Source: an uncultured Eubacterium sp.
Lineage (GTDB): Bacteria > Bacillota > Clostridia > Lachnospirales > Lachnospiraceae
Length of the DNA: 36,803 nt
Direction: 5' to 3'
NCBI GenBank assembly: GCA_947384955.1
Contig: CANDJC010000042.1
Location: forward strand, 1 to 36,803
Part shown: positions 25,158 to 32,490 of the stretch, piece by piece
How positions within the stretch are numbered: the first letter of the stretch is position 1
Layout: every line of letters starts with the position of its first letter
Program-made: the position numbers and the translations under genes
The notes under the pieces: generated by a model
What the model was told of the DNA's origin: nothing
Seen by the model: the letters and a program-made list of their open reading frames with translations, nothing else
The model's database searches: none

Positions 25158-26566
25158 ATAAAACAAAGCTATTTGCAGAAAATTTTCTCGTTTATGGCCT
25201 GGGAGGGATTATCAGCAAAGTAATTCCGTTTGTCATGCTGCCTGTTATTGCAAGGCTGATGCCGGACACAGAGTATTTTGGAATCAGTGACCTGACAAAT
25301 ACGATGATATCTCTTTTTTCAGCGCTGGCAGTTATGGGAATGTATGATGCCATGTACCGGATGTTTTTTGAAAAAGATGATGCAGCGTATAAAAAAGATA
25401 TCTGCTCGACAGCGCTGGTGTTTACACTTATAACATCGGTGCTGGTTTTTGTTTTTATGATTCTGTTTCAAAAGCAGATTGCAGCCTGTTTTTTTGGCAG
25501 CAGTAAGTATGTATTTCTGGTCTGTATAGCCGCTGCTGCCACACTGGCAGGAGCTTCGAATTCGATTGTCTGTGCACCTTCACGCATGCAGAATAAGCGT
25601 AAGGTATTTCTTGTTACAAACACGCTTGCACCGGTTCTGTCTTATTCAGTTTCTGTCCCGCTGCTGCTGGCGGGGCACTATATGACTGCACTGTCAGCGG
25701 CGGCGCTTATATCAGGCATTCTGATGGAAATGGTTTTTCTGGCGCTTAACCGCCGCTGGTTTGACGTTACACGCTTTCGGGCAGATTATTTAAAGCAGAT
25801 GCTTGCGATAGCAGTCCCGATGCTTCCTAATTTTTTGATTTACTGGGTATTTCATTCCTGTGACAGGCTGATGATTACGCATTATCTGGGAGCAGGCGAA
25901 GCAGGAGTTTATTCGATTGGCTCAAAGCTTGGAAGTGCCAGCCAGCTGATATATACGGCATTTGCAGGAGGCTGGCAGTATTTTGCCTTTTCCACTATGA
26001 AAGAAGACAGTCAGGTGCAGACGAATGCCAGGATTTTTGAATATCTGGGAATGATTTCTTTTACATGCACAATGTTTGTCTGTGTGTGTTCACAACCGCT
26101 TTACCGGATATTGTTTACGGGAGATTACACAAGGGGTTATATTGCGGCGCCATACCTGTTTCTGGCTCCGCTGCTTCAAATGCTGTTTCAGGTGGCATGC
26201 AGCCAGTTTCTGGTTGTTAAAAAAACGTGGCCGAATCTGTTTATTCTGTCAGGGGGTGCAGCTGTGAATGTGGTGCTGAACCGGATTCTGATTCCTGTCA
26301 TTGGGATTGAGGGCGCTGCAGCAGCTACCCTGTGCGGGTATGTGGCAGCGGATGTGGCAGCAGTTTTTGTACTGTGCAGAATGAAGCTGATGATAATCCG
26401 AAGGCAGTTTTTAGCGGCAGTGTCCATTCTGGCAGGTTTTCTGGTATTCTGGAGATTTGCAGCGCTGCGGGAGACGGGAAAGGGCCTGGCAGGTGCAGCA
26501 GTCTGCACGGGAATTTTTCTGCTGTTGTATCGGAAAGATATTCTGGAATTTAAAAACAGGAGATAA
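25154..26566 (+). CDS. Wzx-like polysaccharide flippase 2
   Basis: A 470-residue MOP-superfamily protein with about twelve to fourteen helices. The N-terminus FLVYGLGGIISKVIPFVMLPVIARLMPD is the conserved first helix pair of the PST family. LPNFLIYWVFHSCDRLMITHYLGAGEAGVYSIGSK marks the seventh-helix region, with the charged Asp-Arg seen in Wzx proteins. It belongs to a different subgroup from the flippase at 14,888. The start is ATG 25,154, which overlaps the GNAT stop as ATGA; the ATG at 25,124 lies within the GNAT gene in another frame. Two flippases in one locus are unusual. Confidence 0.85.
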   Translation: MNKTKLFAENFLVYGLGGIISKVIPFVMLPVIARLMPDTEYFGISDLTNTMISLFSALAVMGMYDAMYRMFFEKDDAAYKKDICSTALVFTLITSVLVFVFMILFQKQIAACFFGSSKYVFLVCIAAAATLAGASNSIVCAPSRMQNKRKVFLVTNTLAPVLSYSVSVPLLLAGHYMTALSAAALISGILMEMVFLALNRRWFDVTRFRADYLKQMLAIAVPMLPNFLIYWVFHSCDRLMITHYLGAGEAGVYSIGSKLGSASQLIYTAFAGGWQYFAFSTMKEDSQVQTNARIFEYLGMISFTCTMFVCVCSQPLYRILFTGDYTRGYIAAPYLFLAPLLQMLFQVACSQFLVVKKTWPNLFILSGGAAVNVVLNRILIPVIGIEGAAAATLCGYVAADVAAVFVLCRMKLMIIRRQFLAAVSILAGFLVFWRFAALRETGKGLAGAAVCTGIFLLLYRKDILEFKNRR

Positions 26567-26571
26567 AGCTA

Positions 26572-28023
26572 ATGCTGTTCAATTCATTTACATACACAGC
26601 CTTTCTGCCAGCCGTATGCATTCTGCACTGGGCGCTGCCGCACAGATACCGCTGGATGCTGCTTCTGGCCGCAAGCTATTATTTTTACATGAACTGGAAT
26701 CCGGCTTATGCCGTCCTGATTCTGGTAACAACAGCCGTCTCTTACCTGGCTGCGGTTTTCATGGAAACGGCGGGAGAGCGGACAAAAAAAATCATTCTGT
26801 TTATTGCGTCGGCAGTCTGTTTTGGGATTTTATTTGTATTCAAATATTTTAATTTTGTGATGGATGCCGTCTGCGGAGGCCTGAGGCTGTTTTCTGTGAA
26901 TGCCAGCCCCCCTGTTCTGGACCTGCTTCTTCCGGTCGGAATCTCTTTTTATACTTTTCAGACAGCGGGTTATATCATAGATGTTTACCGGGGGGGGGTG
27001 AAAGCGGAGCGTCATTTTGGCTATTATGCCCTGTTTGTCTCGTTCTTTCCGCAGCTTGTGGCCGGGCCGGTGGAACGGGCAGAAAACCTGCTGCCGCAGC
27101 TGAAATCAGCAAAAAACTTTGATGAATCCAGGTTCATAAGCGGGCTAAAGGCCATGCTGTGGGGATATTACAAAAAGCTTGTGGTGGCTGATACGCTGGC
27201 TGTATATGTAAACCAGGTATACGGGAGTCTGGAAGATTACGAAGGGCCTGCGCTGGCAGCGGCGGTATTCTTTTTCTCGCTTCAGGTTTACTGTGATTTT
27301 TCGGGGTATTCGGATATTGCAATTGGGACGGCAGAGCTTTTCGGCATCCGCTTCCTGGATAATTTTGCGGCCCCGTATTTTGCGGTGTCCGTTCAGGAAT
27401 TCTGGAAACGGTGGCATATCTCGCTGTCTTCCTGGTTCCGGGATTACGTGTATATCCCGCTGGGCGGGAGCAGGTGCACTGTGGCGGTAAGATGCCGAAA
27501 TCTGCTCGTGACTTTCCTGGCAAGCGGCATCTGGCACGGGGCAGGATGGACATTTATGGCATGGGGTGCCCTGCACGGGCTTGCCCAGGCCGCGGAGGTG
27601 CTGATGCGGGGACCGCTGGAAAAGCTGCGGCGTTTGAAAGCCGGGAGATTTGTTATGCGGGCGGCAGTGTTCGGGTTCTGTACCGCGGCATGGGTCTTTT
27701 TCCGGGCGGACAGCCTGGGCGATGCATGGTATGTGCTGTCTCATATGTCAGATGGCATTGCTTCGCCTGTTTCCTATGTCCGCAGCGGGTGCATCAGCCT
27801 CGGGATTGATAAATTCAGGCTGATTTACCTTGCAGTCCTTATATTTATCCTGATGGCAGCAGATTATGGTTTATACCGGAATAAGGGGCACAAAACCGGG
27901 CGCATGGAGGCTCTTATGAAAAACCGGGCGGCTGAATGGGCGCTGTATGTTATGCTTGGCGTTCTGATAGTTTTGTTTTCCCAGAAAGGAGAGGCGGCTG
28001 AATTTATTTATTTTCAGTTCTGA
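26572..28023 (+). CDS. MBOAT-family O-acyltransferase, carrying a poly-G tract
   Basis: A 483-residue integral membrane protein of the MBOAT family (AlgI, PatA and DltB relatives), which passes an acyl group, usually acetyl, across the membrane for O-acylation of a surface glycan. Signs are LLLPVGISFYTFQTAGYIID with VSFFPQLVAGPVERAENLL, the channel motif FWKRWHISLSSWFRDYVYIP, GGSRCTVAVRCRNL, and the catalytic His in FLASGIWHGAGWTFMAWGAL near residue 324. A nine-G tract sits at codons 140-143 (R-G-G-V) in the loop before VSFFPQLVAGP. Frameshift removes both core motifs. The SGNH partner follows 14 bases downstream. Confidence 0.92.
   Translation: MLFNSFTYTAFLPAVCILHWALPHRYRWMLLLAASYYFYMNWNPAYAVLILVTTAVSYLAAVFMETAGERTKKIILFIASAVCFGILFVFKYFNFVMDAVCGGLRLFSVNASPPVLDLLLPVGISFYTFQTAGYIIDVYRGGVKAERHFGYYALFVSFFPQLVAGPVERAENLLPQLKSAKNFDESRFISGLKAMLWGYYKKLVVADTLAVYVNQVYGSLEDYEGPALAAAVFFFSLQVYCDFSGYSDIAIGTAELFGIRFLDNFAAPYFAVSVQEFWKRWHISLSSWFRDYVYIPLGGSRCTVAVRCRNLLVTFLASGIWHGAGWTFMAWGALHGLAQAAEVLMRGPLEKLRRLKAGRFVMRAAVFGFCTAAWVFFRADSLGDAWYVLSHMSDGIASPVSYVRSGCISLGIDKFRLIYLAVLIFILMAADYGLYRNKGHKTGRMEALMKNRAAEWALYVMLGVLIVLFSQKGEAAEFIYFQF
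26990..26998 (+). repeat. Poly-G tract (G9) 5, inside the MBOAT acyltransferase
   Basis: Nine G on the coding strand, codon phase 2, encoding R-G-G-V in the cytoplasmic loop. Eight G puts TGA directly after the tract (26,999-27,001); ten G reaches TGA at 27,120-27,122. Both lose the catalytic region, so the gene would be off. It is on here. The local protein context is normal for MBOAT proteins (DVYRG-x-[hydrophobic]-K), so the tract disturbs the protein little. Phase variation is an inference. Confidence 0.75.
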
Positions 28024-28037
28024 TTATTATAGAGGAT

Positions 28038-29009
28038 ATGAGAAAACTGACATGGAAAATCCTGGCATACCTTCTGTGCACAGGGATGGTGATAACCGGA
28101 ATCAATGCATGGTACCGGGGCAGGGCCGCTGATACAGACTATACCGGGAAGTTTCAGGACATGCCGGGAAAAATTCAGGTATGTAATTTTGGTTCCAGCC
28201 ATGGCATGTACGGGTTCAGCTATGACAGCCTGCAGCAGTACCGCTGCTTTAATTTTGCACTCAGTTCGCAGATGCTTTCTTATGACATCCGGCTGCTGGA
28301 AGTTTATAAAAGCCGCATTCAGGAAGGCGCGGCTGTGTTCATTCCAGTTTCTTACTTTTCACTGTTTGGAAAAGCGGAAGAACTGACAGGAGATTTTGAG
28401 TCCAAAAACAGAAGGTATTATAAGATACTGCCGCGGGACAGGATAAAAAACTACCGGCTGGAAACGGATATCTGCGAGAGGATTTTTCCGGTGCTTTCGG
28501 CTTATGAAAATATCCTCAAAGCGTTTGTGCAGGGGGAAGGCAGAAGGGCGCCGGCCATGGAAGAATGGCAGAAAAAGGCTTCGGATATATACCTTGGGGA
28601 AAATGCCCGGGCAGCGGCTGTGCGCCATATTGTCACAGATAAGCTGGATGAAGACGGGAACAGGATTTACAACCGCGAAGAAATCAGCGCTCTGTACGGG
28701 CTGATTGCACAGTGCAGAAAAATAGGCGCCAGGCCGGTGCTTGTGACAACGCCGTACCTGAAAGAATACCGGGACGCGGTCAGCAGCCTGGACAGCCGTT
28801 TTTATGAGGATTTTTACCGTCTGGCGGATGGGATAGCAAAGAGAACCGGGACAGAATATTATGATTATTCATCGGATAAGCGTTTTGCGGGGCATCTGGA
28901 ATTATTTATGGACGGCGACCATTTGAATAAAGACGGGGCACAGATGTTTGTGGAAATTTTAGCAAAGGAAGTTATTGAAAAGGAATCAGATATATGTATG
29001 AGAAAATAA
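28038..29009 (+). CDS. SGNH/DltD-like acyl transfer partner of the MBOAT protein
   Basis: A 323-residue protein with one N-terminal membrane anchor (~residues 7-27) and an exported SGNH-hydrolase-like domain. The first block is [11 protein letters not shown] near ~53-63, with the nucleophile Ser before His, and the last block is [11 protein letters not shown] near ~296-306, giving the Asp-x-x-His pair. Such proteins take the acyl group from an MBOAT channel and put it on the glycan, as in PatA/PatB and DltB/DltD pairs. If the MBOAT tract is out of frame, this protein would have no acyl source, so the phase state of one gene should decide the function of both. It overlaps the aminotransferase gene by 16 bases. 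Confidence 0.8.
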   Translation: MRKLTWKILAYLLCTGMVITGINAWYRGRAADTDYTGKFQDMPGKIQVCNFGSSHGMYGFSYDSLQQYRCFNFALSSQMLSYDIRLLEVYKSRIQEGAAVFIPVSYFSLFGKAEELTGDFESKNRRYYKILPRDRIKNYRLETDICERIFPVLSAYENILKAFVQGEGRRAPAMEEWQKKASDIYLGENARAAAVRHIVTDKLDEDGNRIYNREEISALYGLIAQCRKIGARPVLVTTPYLKEYRDAVSSLDSRFYEDFYRLADGIAKRTGTEYYDYSSDKRFAGHLELFMDGDHLNKDGAQMFVEILAKEVIEKESDICMRK

Positions 29010-30136
29010 ATCAGGATATAAGCCGGGTAAATGCGATTCAGATTCCATTTGCAGATTTTTGCCCAATGCATCAGGAAATACGAAACGGGCTGGATGAAGC
29101 ATATCGCAGGGTCATGGATAAGAGCCGTTTTATCCAGGGAGAAGAATTAAGCTTATTTGAACAGGAGTTTGCTGCGTACTGCGGGACAAAATACTGTGTC
29201 GGCACTGCGTCCGGGCTGGATGCCATATACCTGATTCTGAGGGCATATGGCATCGGGCCCGGGGATGAGGTGCTTGTGCCTGCCAATACGTTTATCGCGA
29301 CTGCTCTGGCGGTTACCTATGCAGGCGCGGTTCCTGTGTTTGCAGAACCGGATATCAGGACTTATAATCTTGACCCGCAGCGGATGGAAGAAAGGATTAC
29401 TAATAGGACAAAAGCAGTCATTACCGTGCATCTGCAGGGAAGGACGGCAGATATGGATGCCATACATGCGGCGGCCCGAAAGCACGGGCTGCTTGTCATC
29501 GAAGATGCCGCTCAGGCGCACGGGGCAGCATATAAGGGAAAAAGGGCGGGCTCTCTTTCTGATGCGGCTGCGTTCAGCTTTTATCCCGGGAAAAACCTCG
29601 GCGCGCTCGGAGACGGGGGATGTGTTGTAACAGACAGCCGGGAAACTGCAGACAGAGTGCGTGCGCTTGGCAATTACGGCTCGGATTATAAATACCACCA
29701 TATTTATCAGGGAACAAACAGCAGGCTGGATGAACTTCAGGCAGCGTTTCTGCGCGTCAAGCTGCGGTACCTGGATAAATGGAACCGGGAGAGGAAAAGA
29801 ATTGCAGCAAAGTATCAAAGGGGGATTGTAAGCCCGGATATTATCCTGCCGCTGCCAGATTCGGAGGAATATTCCCATGTGTACCATGTGTTTGCGATAC
29901 GGCATGAAAAAAGGGATGAGCTGGAAGCTTATTTAAATGCGCACGGAGCAGGGACGGTCAGGCATTATCCCATTCCGGTACATCTGCAAAAGGCGTATGA
30001 AAGTCTGGGATATGTACCAGGAGATTTCCCGGTCGCGGAAAAAATCAGCAGCACGGTGCTCAGCCTGCCGCTGTATTATGGAATGACAGAAAGGGAAACA
30101 GATACGGTGATACGGCTTGTGAATCGCTTTGCATGA
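28994..30136 (+). CDS. DegT/DnrJ/EryC1-family sugar aminotransferase (FdtB/QdtB-like)
   Basis: A 380-residue PLP-dependent aminotransferase. Markers are [72 protein letters not shown] (Asp for PLP nitrogen) and [18 protein letters not shown], where the lysine forms the PLP aldimine. [21 protein letters not shown]-type residues near 225-245 match the FdtB/QdtB group, which aminates dTDP-3-keto-6-deoxyhexose at C3. The isomerase and acetyltransferase of that route are 4-5 kb upstream, split from it by a flippase and the acylation pair. It is the last gene of the operon. Confidence 0.9.
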   Translation: MYEKINQDISRVNAIQIPFADFCPMHQEIRNGLDEAYRRVMDKSRFIQGEELSLFEQEFAAYCGTKYCVGTASGLDAIYLILRAYGIGPGDEVLVPANTFIATALAVTYAGAVPVFAEPDIRTYNLDPQRMEERITNRTKAVITVHLQGRTADMDAIHAAARKHGLLVIEDAAQAHGAAYKGKRAGSLSDAAAFSFYPGKNLGALGDGGCVVTDSRETADRVRALGNYGSDYKYHHIYQGTNSRLDELQAAFLRVKLRYLDKWNRERKRIAAKYQRGIVSPDIILPLPDSEEYSHVYHVFAIRHEKRDELEAYLNAHGAGTVRHYPIPVHLQKAYESLGYVPGDFPVAEKISSTVLSLPLYYGMTERETDTVIRLVNRFA

Positions 30137-30187
30137 CAGACTCTTAATCCCGCTTTTAAATACCTGGCATAAGAGAAATGGAAAAAA

Positions 30188-30239
30188 GACTGTCTGCTGC
30201 TGATATCAGACATATCATATCGGCAGCAGACAGTCTTTT
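30188..30239. terminator. Strong hairpin terminator ending the polysaccharide operon
   Basis: A 19-base-pair stem with one G-U pair and a ten-base loop: left arm 30,188-30,206, right arm 30,217-30,235. It is preceded by six A (30,182-30,187) and followed by TTTTG and more T. It can therefore end transcription in either direction, 50 bases after the last gene of the locus and before the reverse-strand genes. Confidence 0.9.
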
Positions 30240-30277
30240 GTTTTCTTTATGGTACTTCTTACTTCATTTACTTATCA

Positions 30278-30574
30278 TCAGCGTGCATACTCCCGGCGTT
30301 TTTCCAGGTGGCAGTAAGCAGTGCCGTATTTGGTATATCCGCTTGCAGAATAAGAAATCTCGTTTGGTTCTGTATCCGCACACGCTTCTTTCAGTACGCT
30401 TTCAAAACTCTGGTTCTGTCTTTTTTCGCGGCGCTTTTCGTCTTTCTGTTTAGAAGCAGTGTCGCGAAGGCTTGTTACAAAAATCACGTTTTCAATCCGA
30501 AATAAACTATTAACATATGCTGCTTTACTCCCCTCCCTGGTTGTAAATTTCAACAGTTGCCACACCATGCGCAT
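30278..30574 (-). CDS. Possible small hypothetical protein, start uncertain
   Basis: An open frame of up to 98 codons on the reverse strand, alone in a ~545-base stretch between the operon terminator and the PHP gene. The C-terminal half has a protein-like composition: a highly charged segment (KQKDEKRREKRQNQ), then FESVLKEA and an acidic-polar end with GYTKYGTAYCHLEKRREYAR. No family is recognised. The first ATG has no ribosome site. A strong GGGAGGGGAG lies inside the frame near 30,528; the ATG after it opens a ten-codon peptide that stops (TGA) across a GTG at 30,487 of this frame, so a coupled 69-residue protein is the better guess. No other feature is seen between 30,575 and 30,681. Confidence 0.35.
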   Translation of the reverse strand: MRMVWQLLKFTTREGSKAAYVNSLFRIENVIFVTSLRDTASKQKDEKRREKRQNQSFESVLKEACADTEPNEISYSASGYTKYGTAYCHLEKRREYAR

Positions 30575-30681
30575 GATGTCCGAAACACATTCGAAAATCC
30601 GTTTTCTTTTGTGTTCTTATTATTCATATCGGCAGATATGCAGATTTCTTAACCGCGGAATCAGAATAAAGAAAAATTTTT

Positions 30682-31539
30682 TCAGACTGTTTCCCGAAGA
30701 TTTTTAAAAGCCTGCAGATACGAATAAGGAATCACAAGGTTTCCTTTTCCGATTCCAAGATGAATGTCCGGCTTGTTTTTTCCATGAAAGTCCGAACCTC
30801 CGCTAATCAGCAGTCCGAATTCCTCTGCCAGTTTCCGCATATTTTTTTCGTCTTCCTGCGTATTTTCGGAATAAACAGCTTCTATGCCGCACATTCCGGC
30901 TTCCTTCATTTCACGAATCATCTGTTTTAATTCTTCCCAGTCAAGCTGGCACAATACCGGATGCGCCAGGACAGCAAGTCCTCCGGCTTCCCGAATCAGC
31001 TTTACAGCTTCCACAGGAGTAATTTTCGGGCGCTGAATAAAACAGCAGCAGTTCTCTCCAAGGTATTTTGCAAACGCGGTTTTAGTATCCGGCAGCTGCC
31101 CTGTTTCGCATAAATATCTGGCAAAATGGGCGCGTGTCAGCACGCTGTCAGGAAACTTTTCAGCCAGCTTTTCGATTGTAATAGAAAAACCTTCTTCCGC
31201 AAGGCGCTTCGCCATGCGTACATTGCGGGTATCGCGGAAATCCCTGAATTCTTCCAGCTTTGCTTTTAATGCCGGGTGCTCTTTTGATGCATAGTAGCCG
31301 AGCACATGAATTTCACGGTCTTTGTAATCAGCAGAAATTTCAACACCGGCAACCAGTTCCATATCCAGCCTGCAAGCGGCATCAGCAGCTTCTTCGATAC
31401 CGTCCATCGTATCGTGGTCGGTTAACGCTATCGCACAAAGTCCGGCTTGTTTTGCCTCGGATAAAAGTGCAGAAGGACTGAACGTGCCGTCTGAGGCAGA
31501 AGAGTGAACGTGCATGTCTATGATGCGTGTATCGGTCAT
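30682..31539 (-). CDS. PHP-domain phosphoesterase of the TrpH/YciV type
   Basis: A 285-residue metal-dependent phosphoesterase. PHP motif I is IDMHVHSSASDG at residues 7-18 (two His), motif II is LTDHDTMDG near ~40, a metal Glu lies in AGVEIS, a His in LAHPVL near ~188, and the final GGSDFHG near ~250. E. coli YciV of this group acts as a 5'-3' exonuclease on short RNA/3',5'-bisphosphates (RNase AM). The Lachnospiraceae protein may act on RNA ends or on nucleotide phosphates; the substrate is not shown by sequence. The start ATG has AAGGAG eight to nine bases upstream. It is a single-gene unit on the reverse strand. Confidence 0.88.
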   Translation of the reverse strand: MTDTRIIDMHVHSSASDGTFSPSALLSEAKQAGLCAIALTDHDTMDGIEEAADAACRLDMELVAGVEISADYKDREIHVLGYYASKEHPALKAKLEEFRDFRDTRNVRMAKRLAEEGFSITIEKLAEKFPDSVLTRAHFARYLCETGQLPDTKTAFAKYLGENCCCFIQRPKITPVEAVKLIREAGGLAVLAHPVLCQLDWEELKQMIREMKEAGMCGIEAVYSENTQEDEKNMRKLAEEFGLLISGGSDFHGKNKPDIHLGIGKGNLVIPYSYLQAFKNLRETV

Positions 31540-31726
31540 AATGGTAATCTCCTTTTCTGATAACAGGCGTATTTTTCAGGCAGTATGCTGTTATCTTTTT
31601 ATTTCATGTATCAGACTGTTTTCTATCATATCATAGAAACAGGCGCTGGGCAAATATAAAGTTTTCAAATATTTCTGGAGGATGAAAATCAGATGTTCCA
31701 TGAAAATTCTGTATGATATAATTAGC

Positions 31727-31754
31727 TTGAAAATTTTGCATAATCTGATATAAT
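31727..31754 (+). promoter_or_regulatory. Promoter of the toxin-antitoxin pair
   Basis: TTGAAA at 31,727-31,732 and TATAAT at 31,749-31,754 with 16 bases between, about 33 bases before the antitoxin ATG. A further TATAAT copy lies ~35 bases upstream (near 31,716). This fits a sigma-A promoter; an operator for autoregulation by the antitoxin is likely but not identified. Confidence 0.65.
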
Positions 31755-31786
31755 GAAAATATCAACTGAAAAGAGGGCTGTTGTGC

Positions 31787-32005
31787 ATGAGTGAGAGAGA
31801 ACAGGCAAAGCAGATCATTGATCGGCTTCCTGAATATAAAATAGGTAATTTACTTTTATTTTTAAAGGGAATGCAATTTGATGATGATATGGAAGATGAT
31901 TTATATTGTCAGAAATTGTATGAGGATTACCTGAACGACCCCGATTCTGAAAAGGATAAAGATTATACGCTTGAAGAGTGCAAAAAAGAATGGGGAATTG
32001 ATTAA
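31787..32005 (+). CDS. RelB-like antitoxin of a type II toxin-antitoxin pair
   Basis: A 72-residue acidic protein (about 20 Asp/Glu). Residues ~3-24 (EREQAKQIIDRLPEYKIGNL) form an N-terminal helical region, and the rest is strongly acidic (DDDMEDDLYCQ, DPDSEKDKDY), a typical toxin-neutralising tail. It has no clear DNA-binding motif of its own, but its stop overlaps the toxin start (TAATG), as in RelBE operons. ATG 31,787 has AGAGGG nine bases upstream; the TTG at 31,781 is weaker. Assignment to RelB is by partner and composition, not by a motif. Confidence 0.75.
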   Translation: MSEREQAKQIIDRLPEYKIGNLLLFLKGMQFDDDMEDDLYCQKLYEDYLNDPDSEKDKDYTLEECKKEWGID

Positions 32006-32256
32006 TGTATCAGATTGTTATAAAGAAGAAAGCAAAAAAATTTATTGATAAGCTGTCAGTTAGTGAAAGAAAGCGTGTTATTTTTGCTATAGAAAAGCTG
32101 CCGAATGGGGAAGATATAAAAAGACTGCAAGGGTATGACGGGCTGCTGAGGCTTCGTGTTGGCGATTATCGGATTATTTATACGATAAATAATACAAAAT
32201 TAATTATCTATGTTGTAGATGCCGGAAGCCGTGGAGATATATACAAAAAATATTGA
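32005..32256 (+). CDS. RelE/ParE-family toxin
   Basis: An 83-residue basic protein of the RelE/ParE superfamily. The pattern is YQIVIKKKAKKFIDKLSVSERKRVIFAIEKL, then GYDGLLRLRVGDYRIIYTIN, with the family arginine-rich central strand and the final VVDAGSRGDIYKKY. RelE-type members cut mRNA in the ribosome. Arginines at 63-65 of the LRLRVGDYRI strand and the C-terminal Tyr are the likely active-site residues. It is translated from an ATG overlapping the antitoxin stop. Confidence 0.85.
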   Translation: MYQIVIKKKAKKFIDKLSVSERKRVIFAIEKLPNGEDIKRLQGYDGLLRLRVGDYRIIYTINNTKLIIYVVDAGSRGDIYKKY

Positions 32257-32304
32257 TGTCAAAACTTTGTTTAAACTGCTGCTTTCGATAAATAAAAAAA
32301 GGGA

Positions 32305-32333
32305 TTGACTTCCAACTCTCCCTGTGTTATTCT
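32305..32333 (+). promoter_or_regulatory. Promoter of the infC-rpmI-rplT operon
   Basis: TTGACT at 32,305-32,310 and TATTCT at 32,328-32,333 with 17 bases between, a near-consensus sigma-A site. It starts ~150 bases before infC, which leaves room for the leader RNA. Confidence 0.75.
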
Positions 32334-32339
32334 ATATTC

Positions 32340-32476
32340 GTTGTAAATACAAAGTAGGGTATCCACTCTCACCTTAGCACAAAAGCGTGACTAAGCGTTC
32401 ATAATGACAATACGGGTTCAGCCAGCTGAATCATGTCTTTGAAAGTGGATGTTCTGCCTATCCACTTTATTTTTTT
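32340..32476 (+). ncRNA. infC operon leader RNA with transcription attenuator
   Basis: The leader ends in a terminator-like hairpin: AAAGTGGAT (32,442-32,450), nine-base loop, ATCCACTTT (32,460-32,468) and a T-run to 32,476, just before the infC ribosome site. A second copy of ATCCACT occurs early in the leader (32,361-32,367) and is complementary to the left terminator arm, so it can act as an antiterminator. This resembles the L20-controlled leaders of Bacillus infC operons, where ribosomal protein L20 governs the switch. Membership in a specific RNA family was not tested. Confidence 0.75.
32442..32476 (+). terminator. Attenuator hairpin of the infC leader
   Basis: Nine-base-pair perfect stem with a nine-base loop followed by A and seven T (32,470-32,476). 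It lies directly before GGAGGTG of infC, so it would stop transcription or block ribosome entry unless the antiterminator forms. Confidence 0.85.
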
Positions 32477-32490
32477 GGAGGTGTAAAACC

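Noticed and set aside
29153-29905. 250-codon reverse frame across the aminotransferase gene
   Set aside because: Shadow of a clearly coding plus-strand gene in GC-rich DNA; no start signal. The same applies to reverse frames at 27145-27744, 19004-19741 and 20632-21240.
32449-32490. ATG start for infC 42 bases upstream
   Set aside because: It would lie within the attenuator hairpin; ATT 32,491 has GGAGGTG at proper spacing and matches IF-3 N-termini.
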